64,000 nt of DNA from JAVVHH01 sp965276815 (lineage in GTDB: Bacteria > Pseudomonadota > Alphaproteobacteria > Acetobacterales > Acetobacteraceae), in NCBI GenBank assembly GCA_965276815.1, contig CBDIBE010000007.1, forward strand, positions 124,001 to 188,000, in the 5' to 3' direction. The notes below the pieces were generated by a model that worked only from the letters and a program-made list of their open reading frames with translations, was not told the DNA's origin and searched no databases. The position numbers and the translations under genes are program-made. This document shows, piece by piece, positions 17,758 to 26,481 of this stretch (position 1 is the first letter of the stretch; every line of letters begins with the position of its first letter).

Positions 17758-19335
17758 TCAGTTCATTGTCACCCAGCGTATGTCCAGCCAGTTATCCGGC
17801 CGGACCGGCGCGTCCACGTTCTTGCGCATCGCATACACCAGGACCTGGTTGTAGAGCGATACGTACAGCACGTCCTTGGTGATCTCGCCGTAGATCGCCT
17901 TCATCATCGCGACCCGCTTGGCCGGGTCGAGCTCGTCGCGAGCCGCGACGATCCGCTTGTCGAGATCGGGATTGGAATAGTTTTCGTAGTTGTAGAGACC
18001 TTGTCCGGTCTTGTCGTCCGGCGACATGATCATGGTCTCCAGCGCATACATCCCGTCGAAATACGGCGAGTTGAAGCCCATCATGAACATCGAGGTATCG
18101 CGCTCCCAGACCTTCGGAAAGTATTTGGCGCGCGGCATCGAGTTCAGATTCACGTGGATACCGATCGGCGCCAGCATCGTCGCGAACGTCTTGCAGACCT
18201 GCTCGTCGTTGACGTAGCGGTCGTTCGGGCAGTCGAGAGTGACCGTGAAGCCGTTCGGATAGCCGGCCTCCGTAAGCAGCTTGCGCGCAGCATCGCGGTT
18301 GGGCGGCGGCGCCTGGTCGAGCGCCGGGTCATAGCCGACATTGTTGGGCGCCAGGATCTGGTCGGTCGGCGTCGCAAGATTGCGCATGACGGTGCGGACG
18401 ATGGCGCCACGGTCGACGGCCAGGTTGATCGCCTGGCGCACGCGCTCGTCCTTGAATGGGTTCTTGCCGCCGGCATCGCCGTATTTCAGCGTGTCGTTTT
18501 TGAGGTCGAAGCCGAAGAAGATCGTGCGGAACTCGTTGACCTTCTTCAGCTTGATGTCCGGATCCTGCTCCAGTTGTGCGACGCTCTGCGCGGGCACGTC
18601 GATGACGAGATCGAGCTCGCCGGAGATCAGCGCGGCGATCCGCGTCGGGTCGCTGGCGATCGGCATGAAGTCGACCTCGTCGATATCGCCGTCCGTCTTG
18701 CCCCAATAGCCGGCGAAGCGGGTCAGCACCGTCTTGCTATCCGGCGCGCGGCTCTTGAGCTGATACGGCCCGGTGCCATTCGCGTGCAGGGCGGTGTAGC
18801 TTTCCTGCGTCTGCTTGAGGTCCTGCGGCACCGCGGCGCCGTTCTTTTCGGCCCAGGCCTGGCTCATGATCGGCATGTAGATCATTTTGTCGAGCAGGAG
18901 CGGGTCCGGCCGTGGCGTGATGATATCCACGGTCAGAGGATCGACCGCCTTGGCCTGCAGCCCGGCGACGATGCCGGAGAATTGCGACGTCGGATCCTGC
19001 GCTCGCTTCAGCGTGAACACGACATCGGCGGAAGTGAGCTTGGTCCCGTCTTGGAAGCTGACATTTGGGCGAAGCCTGAAGCGCCAGATGGTCGGCTCCG
19101 GCTGGCTCCAACTCTCGGCCAGCAGCGGCGCCTTGGCGAGCGCCTTGTCGCGCGTCACCATTGGCTCGTAGATCATCGAGAGCAGCGTGATCGTCGTCTG
19201 AATGTTCTGCGCTTGCGGGTCCATCGTCCCCGCATCCGCCTGGGCGCCGATGCGCAACGTCTTCGCCTCGGCGGCCGTGAGCGGCAGCAGGCAGCACAGC
19301 AGCGCAAGGCAGCTTCGGATCGGTCGGCTCATCAT
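17758..19335 (-). CDS. ABC transporter substrate-binding protein, family 5 (dipeptide/oligopeptide type)
   Basis: A 525-residue periplasmic protein. A signal peptide spans about residues 1-24 (LALLCCLLPLTAAEA-KT). The family 5 blocks are LRIGAQADAGTMDPQ, LAESWSQPEPTIWRFRLRPNVSFQDG and ADVVFTLKRA. The start is the double ATG at 19335/19332 just after AGAAGGG; a longer frame to 19452 would run into the permease gene. It is encoded after two permeases but with no ATPase in this operon. Confidence 0.92.
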   Translation of the reverse strand: MMSRPIRSCLALLCCLLPLTAAEAKTLRIGAQADAGTMDPQAQNIQTTITLLSMIYEPMVTRDKALAKAPLLAESWSQPEPTIWRFRLRPNVSFQDGTKLTSADVVFTLKRAQDPTSQFSGIVAGLQAKAVDPLTVDIITPRPDPLLLDKMIYMPIMSQAWAEKNGAAVPQDLKQTQESYTALHANGTGPYQLKSRAPDSKTVLTRFAGYWGKTDGDIDEVDFMPIASDPTRIAALISGELDLVIDVPAQSVAQLEQDPDIKLKKVNEFRTIFFGFDLKNDTLKYGDAGGKNPFKDERVRQAINLAVDRGAIVRTVMRNLATPTDQILAPNNVGYDPALDQAPPPNRDAARKLLTEAGYPNGFTVTLDCPNDRYVNDEQVCKTFATMLAPIGIHVNLNSMPRAKYFPKVWERDTSMFMMGFNSPYFDGMYALETMIMSPDDKTGQGLYNYENYSNPDLDKRIVAARDELDPAKRVAMMKAIYGEITKDVLYVSLYNQVLVYAMRKNVDAPVRPDNWLDIRWVTMN

Positions 19336-19346
19336 TGGCCCTTCTC

Positions 19347-20264
19347 TCATGTCAGCTTCGGGTTGAGCGCGTCGCGCAGGAAGTCGCCGACCAGGTTGAC
19401 GGCCACCACCAAGATCAGCAGCGCGAGACCCGGAAAGATTGCCAACCACCATTCGCCCGACATCAGGAATCCATTGCCCACCCGGATCAGCGTCCCAAGC
19501 GACGGCTCGGTCGGCGGGATGCCCAAGCCCACGAACGATAGGGTGGCTTCGAGCACTATCGCAACTGCGAACTGGATCGTGGCGGCGACCAGCACCGGCG
19601 TCATGACGTTCGGCAGGATATGGCCGAGCAGGATCGCGCGGGTCGGCCGGCCGATCACGCGGGCCGCCAGCACGTAGTCGCGCCCGGCCTCGACCATGGT
19701 CGAGGCGCGCACCAGCCGCGCATACTGGACCCAGCCGGATAGCGCGATGGCGACGATGATGACGAGGGCGGCGAACCGGTCATGCGCTTGCTGGCCGAAG
19801 CCGGCGCGCACGATCCCGTCCACGATCACCGCGACCAGCATCGCCGGAAAGGTCAGTTGCACGTCCGCGGTGCGCATGATGAGCGCGTCCACCCAACCGC
19901 CATAGAACCCGGCGAGCAGCCCGAGGCCGATGCCGGCCACGAGGCCCACCACAACGGCCGACATGCTGATGAACAGCGAAATCCGCAGGCCATAGATGAT
20001 GGCCGAAAGCACGTCTCGGCCTTGGTCGTCCGCGCCGAGCGGCATGCTCAGCGTGCCGCCAGGCATCCAGGCCGGCGGCCGGAAGGCGTCGTTGAAGTCG
20101 ACGCTGGCGAGGTCGAAGACGTTGTGGGGCGCAAACACCGAGGGAAACGCCGCGGCGGCCGCGAACAGCAGCAGCACCGCGGACGACACCATCACGCTGG
20201 GCGAGCGCAGGAAGTCGTAGACCAGGTCGCTGGATTGCAGCCGGCGCAGCAGCTTCGTGGCCAT
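19347..20264 (-). CDS. ABC transporter permease, DppC type
   Basis: A 305-residue inner-membrane permease. It has an N-terminal helix, a periplasmic segment with PLGADDQGRDVLSAIIYG, and five further helices. The cytoplasmic EAA loop (YVLAARVIGRPTRAILLGHILPN) contacts the ATPase. Its ATG overlaps the stop of the DppB-type gene upstream by one base. It forms a heterodimer with that protein. Confidence 0.92.
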   Translation of the reverse strand: MATKLLRRLQSSDLVYDFLRSPSVMVSSAVLLLFAAAAAFPSVFAPHNVFDLASVDFNDAFRPPAWMPGGTLSMPLGADDQGRDVLSAIIYGLRISLFISMSAVVVGLVAGIGLGLLAGFYGGWVDALIMRTADVQLTFPAMLVAVIVDGIVRAGFGQQAHDRFAALVIIVAIALSGWVQYARLVRASTMVEAGRDYVLAARVIGRPTRAILLGHILPNVMTPVLVAATIQFAVAIVLEATLSFVGLGIPPTEPSLGTLIRVGNGFLMSGEWWLAIFPGLALLILVVAVNLVGDFLRDALNPKLT

Positions 20265-21247
20265 CAGGCGCGCCGCGGCATCATCGCCGAGCGCAGCCGC
20301 GGATCAATGACGTAATAGAGCAGGTCGACGGCGAGATTGATCGCCGAAAACAAGATGGCGATCAGCACGAGGTAGGCGGCCAGCATCGGCACGTCGGCGG
20401 CCGCGACGGATTGCAGGAACAGCAGACCGAGCCCCGGCCATTGGAACACCGATTCCGTGATCACCGCGAAGCCGATGACGGAGCCGAGCTGCAAACCGAC
20501 GATGGTCACCACCGGCATCAGCGTGTTGCGCAGCGCGTGGCGCAGATAGACCGCGCGCCGCGACAATCCCCTGGCCTGGGCGAAGCGGACGAACTCGGTG
20601 CGCATGACCTCCAGCATCTCGGCGCGGACCATGCGCATCAGCATGGCAATCTGGAACACCGAAATGGTCAGTGCCGGCATGATCAGCGCCTTCAGGCCGC
20701 TCAGCGTGAGCAGTCCCGTGCTCCACCAGCCCAGTTGGATGACGTCGCCCCGCCCGAACGAGGGGAGCCAGCCGAGGCTGACGCTGAAAACCCAGATCAG
20801 CAGCACGCCCATGAAAAACGAGGGCATCGAAATGCCGATCAGCGACAGCGCCATGACTGCCCGGCTGAACGCGCTTTGCCGGTGCAGCGCGGTATAGATC
20901 CCAGCCGGCAGGCCCAAGACCAGCGCCAGCACCATCCCGCTCACGGCCAGCTCGATCGATGCTGGCGCCCGCTCCAGCAGCACGCGCGCCACCGGTTGGC
21001 CCAGCCGGTAGCTGATGCCGAAATTGCCGTGCACGACCTCGCGCAGATAGGCGGCGAATTGCACGATCAGCGGACCGTCCAATCCCAACTCGCGGCGCAG
21101 CTCGGCCCGCTGCGGCGCGGTGGAGCTGGGTCCGAGAATCGCGACGATCGGGTCGCCGAGGAAGCGGAACAACAGGAACGCCAGCAGCGTGACGACCAGG
21201 ATCACCAGGGCGGCCTGGCCAATCCGGCGGGTGAGCAGGGTGTTCAT
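20264..21247 (-). CDS. ABC transporter permease, DppB type
   Basis: A 327-residue permease. The N-terminus LLTRRIGQAALVILVVTLLAFLLFRFLGDP is the usual first helix, and the EAA loop reads FVRFAQARGLSRRAVYLRHALRN. The ATG at 21247 is chosen over a longer frame to 21298 because it overlaps the stop of the upstream aminotransferase by four bases and starts at the family's normal N-terminus. Confidence 0.92.
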   Translation of the reverse strand: MNTLLTRRIGQAALVILVVTLLAFLLFRFLGDPIVAILGPSSTAPQRAELRRELGLDGPLIVQFAAYLREVVHGNFGISYRLGQPVARVLLERAPASIELAVSGMVLALVLGLPAGIYTALHRQSAFSRAVMALSLIGISMPSFFMGVLLIWVFSVSLGWLPSFGRGDVIQLGWWSTGLLTLSGLKALIMPALTISVFQIAMLMRMVRAEMLEVMRTEFVRFAQARGLSRRAVYLRHALRNTLMPVVTIVGLQLGSVIGFAVITESVFQWPGLGLLFLQSVAAADVPMLAAYLVLIAILFSAINLAVDLLYYVIDPRLRSAMMPRRA

Positions 21248-22494
21248 GCTGCGGGCAGGCTTGCCAGCGCTCGCAGGAGTGCCGGGCCGAGGTCGCAATA
21301 ATCCTGCTCATCGTTATAGGCCTGGGCAGAAATTCGCACACAAAGAGCCCCTGTGACGGTCGTGATCGCCGCCTCGATGTTGTGGTCGCGGTACAGCGCA
21401 TCCTGCAGCCAGGCCGCTGCCTCCCACGTGGCCGCCGGGTTGCCGGGAAGGCGCAGACTCGCCATCGAGCCCAGCATATCGGGTGGTGCAAGGACGAGCG
21501 CGCCCAGTTCGGCAGCGAGGCTTGCCGCCATGGCATCAGCCAGCTCCTTGTTGCGGCGGCGCAAGGCGGCCGCGCCCAGCCGCTCGTGGAACCGGATCGC
21601 GGCAGGCACGCTGAGCCAGGGCGAGACGTCACGCGTGCCGGTCTTGTCGAATTCGGCGGCAAATCCTTGCCCGTAGGCGTGCGAGATCGCGAGCGGATGC
21701 ACCTCGATCGCCGACTGCTCCGACACAGCGATGAAACCGGCTCCCTTCGGCGCACACAGCCATTTGTGGCAGTTGCCGACATACCAGTCCGCCCCGATCG
21801 CATCGACATCGAGATCCAGCATGCCCGGCGCGTGCGCGCCGTCGACGAGAACAGGGATGCCCCGCGCCCGGCACGCGGCGGCGATCGTGGCCACCGGCAG
21901 GACCGCCGCGGACGCGGATGCGACGTGGTCGATCACCAGCAACCGCGTCCGCTCGCTCAGTCCAGCCATGACGGTTTTGGCGACTTGCTCCGGATCGCGG
22001 AGCGAGCCCAGCGGGATCTCGACCAGATGCGCGCCGCTTTGCGCAGCGGAGTGACGCAGCGCATTGCGGACGGCGTTGTAGACGTGATCGGTGGTGGCGA
22101 GCTCGTCGCCGGGTCGCAGGCGCAGGGAGCGGATGACGGCGTTGGCGCCACTCGTCGCGTTTTCGACGAAAGCGAGGCGGGCGGGCGCCGTACCCACGAA
22201 CGCCGCAAGCCGCGCCGCCGCCTCGCGCAAGAGGCCGGGCAGGTCATGCATGAAGAAACGGGCCGGATTGCGCTCAACCCGATGCTGCCAGCTTGCCTGC
22301 TCGGCCAGGATTTCGTGCGGCGTGGCCCCGAACGCGCCGTGATTGAGGTAGCGGAGCTCCGGCTCGAGCGCCCAGAGGTCGCGCACTTGCCTGCCCCAGC
22401 CCAGCGCAGGACGGGCGTTGCTTGCAATCGGGCTGTTCAGGTGCGGTTCTCCGACGGGAAAGCGTAGGATCAGAGTTGCTGCCGGAACGGTCAA
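21244..22494 (-). CDS. Class V aminotransferase, isopenicillin-N-epimerase-like
   Basis: A 416-residue PLP enzyme. LRYLNHGAFGATPHEI is the family's N-terminal block, IPVLVDGAHAPG contains the PLP-ring Asp (D218), and NCHKWL holds the Schiff-base lysine (K244). Class V members of this type act as desulfurases, epimerases or lyases on amino acids. The TTG start at 22494 is supported by a four-base overlap (TTGA) with the GMC gene stop; a shorter GTG start at residue 14 is possible. It lies between a GMC oxidoreductase and the ABC permeases, so its substrate may be an imported amino acid or peptide product. Confidence 0.85.
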   Translation of the reverse strand: MTVPAATLILRFPVGEPHLNSPIASNARPALGWGRQVRDLWALEPELRYLNHGAFGATPHEILAEQASWQHRVERNPARFFMHDLPGLLREAAARLAAFVGTAPARLAFVENATSGANAVIRSLRLRPGDELATTDHVYNAVRNALRHSAAQSGAHLVEIPLGSLRDPEQVAKTVMAGLSERTRLLVIDHVASASAAVLPVATIAAACRARGIPVLVDGAHAPGMLDLDVDAIGADWYVGNCHKWLCAPKGAGFIAVSEQSAIEVHPLAISHAYGQGFAAEFDKTGTRDVSPWLSVPAAIRFHERLGAAALRRRNKELADAMAASLAAELGALVLAPPDMLGSMASLRLPGNPAATWEAAAWLQDALYRDHNIEAAITTVTGALCVRISAQAYNDEQDYCDLGPALLRALASLPAA

Positions 22495-24098
22495 TCTCGA
22501 CGAGCGCGCCGACCCGCGATGATATGGTCCGCGGTGCGCAGAGCCAGCGCCTGGGCCGTATTGGTCGGGTTCATCGCTCCCGCCGTCACGAAAACGCTGG
22601 AATCGACGATGAAGAGGTTCGGCACGTCATGGCACCGGCCGAACGGATCGACGACGGAGGTCTCGGCCGATTGACCCATCCGGGCGGTGCCCATCAGATG
22701 AAACCCGGCTTCCACCTTCAAGGGGTCACGGACGATCGTCACCGCCCCGGCCGCTCGGAGCACCTCCTCGGCGCGGTCCATGGCGAAATCCAGGTTGCGC
22801 CGCGAGTTCTCCGATAAGCGGTAGATCATCTTCGGTGCCGGCACGCCGTCACCGTCGATGAGATCTGGGGAGAGGATGATGCGGTTGTCCGGGTCTGGCA
22901 GATCTTCGGCACAGATCGTGAGCCCCGCGATCCGATCGAAGCGGGCGGCGAACGCCGCGTGGTGCGCCTCACCCCACGGCAATGCGCCACATGACCCGGC
23001 GCCGTTCGCCAGCGCGGCCGGCGGCGGGCTGGGACTGAGCTGCATCTTGAACCCGCGAACGAAGCCGCGCTCCCGCTTCGTTGCATAGAACTCCAGGCAG
23101 ACGATCCCCGCTTTCTGACCTTGGGTCCACGTCCCCAGCCGTTCGGTGAACAGACCGTCGACTCGGGCGTGCGGGTGCAGCATCAGGTTGCGGCCCACCA
23201 GCCCGGAACGGTTGGCGAGCCCGCCCGGAAACCGCGCCGAGGCGCTCAGCAGCAGCAGTCGCGGCGTGCCGATCCCGTTGGCGGCCAGCAGGAAGCACGA
23301 GGCCCGGACCCGGTGGCGTCCCACAGGCCCGGCCACCACGGCCGCCGTTACCCGATCCTGCCCGTCATGCTCGAGCGCGATCACCCGGGTACCGGTGAGC
23401 AGCCTGGCGCCTTCGGCCACCGCGTCGTGCATATAAGCCCGATCCGCGCCGGCGCGGATTCGCGCCGGACATCCGGGCTCGCACGGCCCGGCATGCACGC
23501 ATCGGACCGTCTCCGGGCGGTCCGCATCCGCGCCGACGGCGAGGTCCACCGGCCACCAATGCCAATCCAGCGCATCGAACGCTGCGGCAAACCGCCGCCC
23601 GCACGGTCCGATGCTCGGCATTTGGAGCGGAGCCGCTCGCCGGGGCGCAGACGCGGGGTCCCCCGGGACGGAAGCCAGGCCGAGCCGCGCTTCGTTGAGG
23701 TCGTAATAGGGTTCGAGATCGTCGAAGCCGAACGGCCAGTCGTCGCCGACGCCGTCCAGGCTGCGGGTGCAAAAATCCTCGGGCCGGAAACGTGGAATAT
23801 GCGCCGCCCAGTACAGCGATCCGCCGCCGACATTGTTGCCAATGGTCGGCTTGATCGGGCTGTCCGCATCATCGATCGGATAGTCCTCCGGCGCTCGCCG
23901 GCGATTTGGATTCTCGTTGAACCGCTCCGCGCGCCGGCGTTCGTAGCCGGGCTGACCGTAACCGAGCCCTTGGTAGTCGAACGCATATCCGCGCTCGAGG
24001 CAGATGACCGATAGTCCTGCGGCCGCCAGCCGCCAGGCCGCGGCCGCTCCGGCCGGGCCGGCGCCAATGATTGCGACGTCCGCCGAGAGGTCGCTCAT
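22491..24098 (-). CDS. GMC-family FAD oxidoreductase
   Basis: A 535-residue flavoprotein. The FAD motif IIGAGPAGAAAAW is at the N-terminus, GNNVGGGSLYWAAH is the family's first signature, and HxxGTARMG and GAMNPTNTAQ near the C-terminus carry the catalytic His and Asn. It oxidises an alcohol or sugar to an aldehyde, ketone or lactone. It has no signal peptide of its own; sorbose- and gluconate-type members may pair with a small subunit, and a candidate is encoded at 10214-10627. Confidence 0.88.
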   Translation of the reverse strand: MSDLSADVAIIGAGPAGAAAAWRLAAAGLSVICLERGYAFDYQGLGYGQPGYERRRAERFNENPNRRRAPEDYPIDDADSPIKPTIGNNVGGGSLYWAAHIPRFRPEDFCTRSLDGVGDDWPFGFDDLEPYYDLNEARLGLASVPGDPASAPRRAAPLQMPSIGPCGRRFAAAFDALDWHWWPVDLAVGADADRPETVRCVHAGPCEPGCPARIRAGADRAYMHDAVAEGARLLTGTRVIALEHDGQDRVTAAVVAGPVGRHRVRASCFLLAANGIGTPRLLLLSASARFPGGLANRSGLVGRNLMLHPHARVDGLFTERLGTWTQGQKAGIVCLEFYATKRERGFVRGFKMQLSPSPPPAALANGAGSCGALPWGEAHHAAFAARFDRIAGLTICAEDLPDPDNRIILSPDLIDGDGVPAPKMIYRLSENSRRNLDFAMDRAEEVLRAAGAVTIVRDPLKVEAGFHLMGTARMGQSAETSVVDPFGRCHDVPNLFIVDSSVFVTAGAMNPTNTAQALALRTADHIIAGRRARRD

Positions 24099-24111
24099 GG
24101 GCGCTGGCCAG

Positions 24112-25239
24112 CTACGCGGCGCGGCCGACTGCGCTCACCCCCATCTCCCGCATCGTCTCGTCGATTGCCACCATGGCGTCGGCGATATCCGCCTCGGTCA
24201 CGTCGCCCATGCAGCCGATCCGGAACGTGCCGGCGAGCGCCAGGCGGCCGGGGAAGATGATGTAGCCTCGGCGCTTCATGCCCTGGAACAGCGCCTCGAA
24301 CGAGAAGGCGGGATGCTCCGGGTTGTGGAAGGTCGCGACAATCGGCGAGGCGTGCTCATCCGGGAGCATCGTGCGAAAGCCCATCTGCCGCATGCCGCCG
24401 ACCAGCCGCCGCCAGTTGCGCCGGTAGCGGTCGAGCCGCGCCGGCGCGCCGCCCTCTTCCTGGTGCTCGCGGCAGGCTTGGGCGAATGCGGCGACGACCT
24501 GGGTTGGCGGCGTGAACCGGAACGCGCCGGTATGGTCGAGATGCTGGTTCTGGTCCCACAGATCGAGCGACAAGGTCCGCGCGCGGCCCTTTGCCGCCTC
24601 GAGCGCCGCGATGTTCACGACGGCCCAGCCGACGCCGGGGACACCCTGCATGCACTTATTCGAGGACAGCATGACCGCAGCGAAGCGCAGGACTTTAGCG
24701 TCGATCGGCATGGCGCCGAAGGACGCGACGGCGTCGATCAGCAGGCCCTTGCCCTGACGGTGGCACAGGGCTGCGACCGGCTCGAGCGGATTGACGATTC
24801 CCGTGCTGGTTTCACAGTGGACGATCATCGCATGCGTGATGGCCGGGTCTGCCCGGAAAGCCTCTTCGAATGCGTCCGCGCTGGCTGGGGTGAACGGCGG
24901 CGTGCGGATGACGGTGTGCGGGGTATGGTTCGCGGCGCAGATCTCGGCCAGCCGGTCGCCGTAGACGCCGTTGCTGTGGATCAGCAGCTTGCCGCCTTCC
25001 GGCACCAGCGTGGCTACAGCGGCTTCGTTGGCATATGTGGCGCTGCCGGGAACGGGAATGGCCGTGTACTCGCCTTGGCCGTTGATCAGCTCGGTCAGGT
25101 AGGTCCGGGCGAGGACGATGTCCGCCTGAAACTCCTTGTCGCCGGAAGGCCGGTCCACCAGCATGACTTCTTTGGTGGATCGCGAGACACTGACCGGGCC
25201 CGGTGTCAGCAATAAGGGATTGGCGGGGTCTCTTGGCAT
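24112..25239 (-). CDS. Class V aminotransferase resembling 2-aminoethylphosphonate:pyruvate transaminase
   Basis: A 375-residue PLP enzyme. LLLTPGPVSVSRSTKEVML, IPVPGSATYANEA, LLIDAVASFGAMPID (D169) and LSSNKCMQGVPGVGW (Schiff-base K195) match the PhnW pattern closely, as does FRIGCMGDV near the end. PhnW moves the amino group of 2-aminoethylphosphonate to pyruvate. No phosphonatase (PhnX) or other phosphonate gene is visible here, so an alanine:glyoxylate-type or other amine substrate is also possible. It is the first gene of the nine-gene operon; the ATG at 25239 replaces a longer frame to 25644 that is antisense to the SDR. Confidence 0.82.
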   Translation of the reverse strand: MPRDPANPLLLTPGPVSVSRSTKEVMLVDRPSGDKEFQADIVLARTYLTELINGQGEYTAIPVPGSATYANEAAVATLVPEGGKLLIHSNGVYGDRLAEICAANHTPHTVIRTPPFTPASADAFEEAFRADPAITHAMIVHCETSTGIVNPLEPVAALCHRQGKGLLIDAVASFGAMPIDAKVLRFAAVMLSSNKCMQGVPGVGWAVVNIAALEAAKGRARTLSLDLWDQNQHLDHTGAFRFTPPTQVVAAFAQACREHQEEGGAPARLDRYRRNWRRLVGGMRQMGFRTMLPDEHASPIVATFHNPEHPAFSFEALFQGMKRRGYIIFPGRLALAGTFRIGCMGDVTEADIADAMVAIDETMREMGVSAVGRAA

Positions 25240-25320
25240 CTCGTCTCCGGTGTCGGTTGCTGGAGAGGCTTGCACGTGGGCCAGCCGTCCAACAAGAGGC
25301 GTCTCTATGGGAGAGGAACG
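25240..25320. promoter_or_regulatory. Divergent promoter region, nine-gene operon / SDR
   Basis: This 81-bp gap must hold the promoters of the long minus-strand operon and the SDR at 25321. GGGAGAGGAACG before the ATG at 25321 is the SDR's ribosome binding site. Confidence 0.45.
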
Positions 25321-26088
25321 ATGACACGTCTTGCCGGCCGGGTCGCACTGATCACCGGCGCTACCGGTGCGATTGGGGCTGCACTGGCGCGCTGTTTCGC
25401 GCGGCACGGCGCCGACCTTGCCCTGACCGATGCGGAAGATAGCCAGGCCGACGCGCTCCTTGACGAGGTCCGAGCGCTCGGAGGCAGGGCCAGCTTCACC
25501 AAGATGGACGTCACCTCGCGCGAGGAGGTGACCGACGCCGTGCGCGCCGCCGAAGCGGAGTTCGGTCGCATCGACATCCTCATCAATAATGCGGGGATCT
25601 CGATCTACGGCGCCATCGATCGGATCACGGACGCCGATTGGCACAGAGTCCTCGACGTCAATCTCACCGGCACTTTCCTGTGCACGCAGATTGTCGTCGA
25701 AGGCATGAAGACGCGCCGCTATGGACGGATCGTCAATGTCGGTTCCTTGGCTGGCAAGGCTGGGGGGCCATTGACGCCATTCGGCCAGATGGGCTCACCG
25801 AGCTACGCGGCATCCAAGGGCGGAGTGATGGCGATGACCAAGAACCTGGCGAAGAATTTCGGCCCTTATGGGATTACGATCAACGCCTTGGCGCCGGGTC
25901 CGATCTGGACGCCGATGATTGAGAAGGTCGACCCGGAGATCCTCAAATTCCTCACCGGCCTGGTGCCGCTCGGGCGGCTCGGGCAGCCCGACGATGTTGC
26001 CAACGCCGCCGCCTTTCTCGCCTCCGACGAAGCGAGCTGGATCACCGGCCACTGGCTGGACGTGGACGGCGGAATGTTGACGGCCTGA
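25321..26088 (+). CDS. Short-chain dehydrogenase/reductase
   Basis: A 255-residue classical SDR. TGATGAIGAAL binds the cofactor, ILINNAGIS follows, VNVGSLAG holds the catalytic Ser, and YAASKGG the Tyr and Lys. NALAPGPIWTPM and the C-terminal WLDVDGGML are normal for the family. The ATG follows GAGAGG. It is divergent from the PhnW-like gene and convergent with the Dabb-type gene; its substrate is unknown. Confidence 0.9.
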   Translation: MTRLAGRVALITGATGAIGAALARCFARHGADLALTDAEDSQADALLDEVRALGGRASFTKMDVTSREEVTDAVRAAEAEFGRIDILINNAGISIYGAIDRITDADWHRVLDVNLTGTFLCTQIVVEGMKTRRYGRIVNVGSLAGKAGGPLTPFGQMGSPSYAASKGGVMAMTKNLAKNFGPYGITINALAPGPIWTPMIEKVDPEILKFLTGLVPLGRLGQPDDVANAAAFLASDEASWITGHWLDVDGGMLTA

Positions 26089-26097
26089 AGCAGGTCT

Positions 26098-26427
26098 TCA
26101 GGCGCCCAATGACCGGCTTTCGGTGATGAAGTGAAAGAACCGGCCGCTGAACGGCTTGAGCACTTCGAGGGTTGTCGCGTGCGCCTCCGTCTTGATGTCG
26201 GAGGCGAGCGAGTCTCGGATCGCGCCGAGGTCGGGGAAGTCCATTTCCAGCACCATGACGACTGGGATGGCCCCGGGATCGGCCTCGCGGGTCCGCAGCA
26301 CGCGGACTTCGAGGACACCAGGGAAACGCCGCCAGATCGGCTCCAGCCGTTCGCGAACCTGGTCGAAGAACGCGTCCTCGCCGCCCGCAATGATGGCTCC
26401 TTCGAACACCGCGACGCGTGTCAGCAT
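26098..26427 (-). CDS. Small dimeric alpha-beta barrel-like protein
   Basis: A 109-residue protein starting MLTRVAVFEGAII. Its pattern (an N-terminal strand, an amphipathic helix, LEVRVLRTREAD, then PVVMVLEMDFPDLGAIRDSL and a C-terminal RFFHFI strand) fits the ferredoxin-like dimeric barrels of the Dabb/EthD type. Such proteins often act as small decarboxylases or hydratases or in stress, with no universal catalytic motif. It lies 54 bp after the ATPase gene and may be the last gene of that operon. Confidence 0.65.
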   Translation of the reverse strand: MLTRVAVFEGAIIAGGEDAFFDQVRERLEPIWRRFPGVLEVRVLRTREADPGAIPVVMVLEMDFPDLGAIRDSLASDIKTEAHATTLEVLKPFSGRFFHFITESRSLGA

Positions 26428-26481
26428 GGCTGTTTAAATCCTCTGCAAGATCTCACTCGCGCCATTTGGTTCGAGGTGGCT

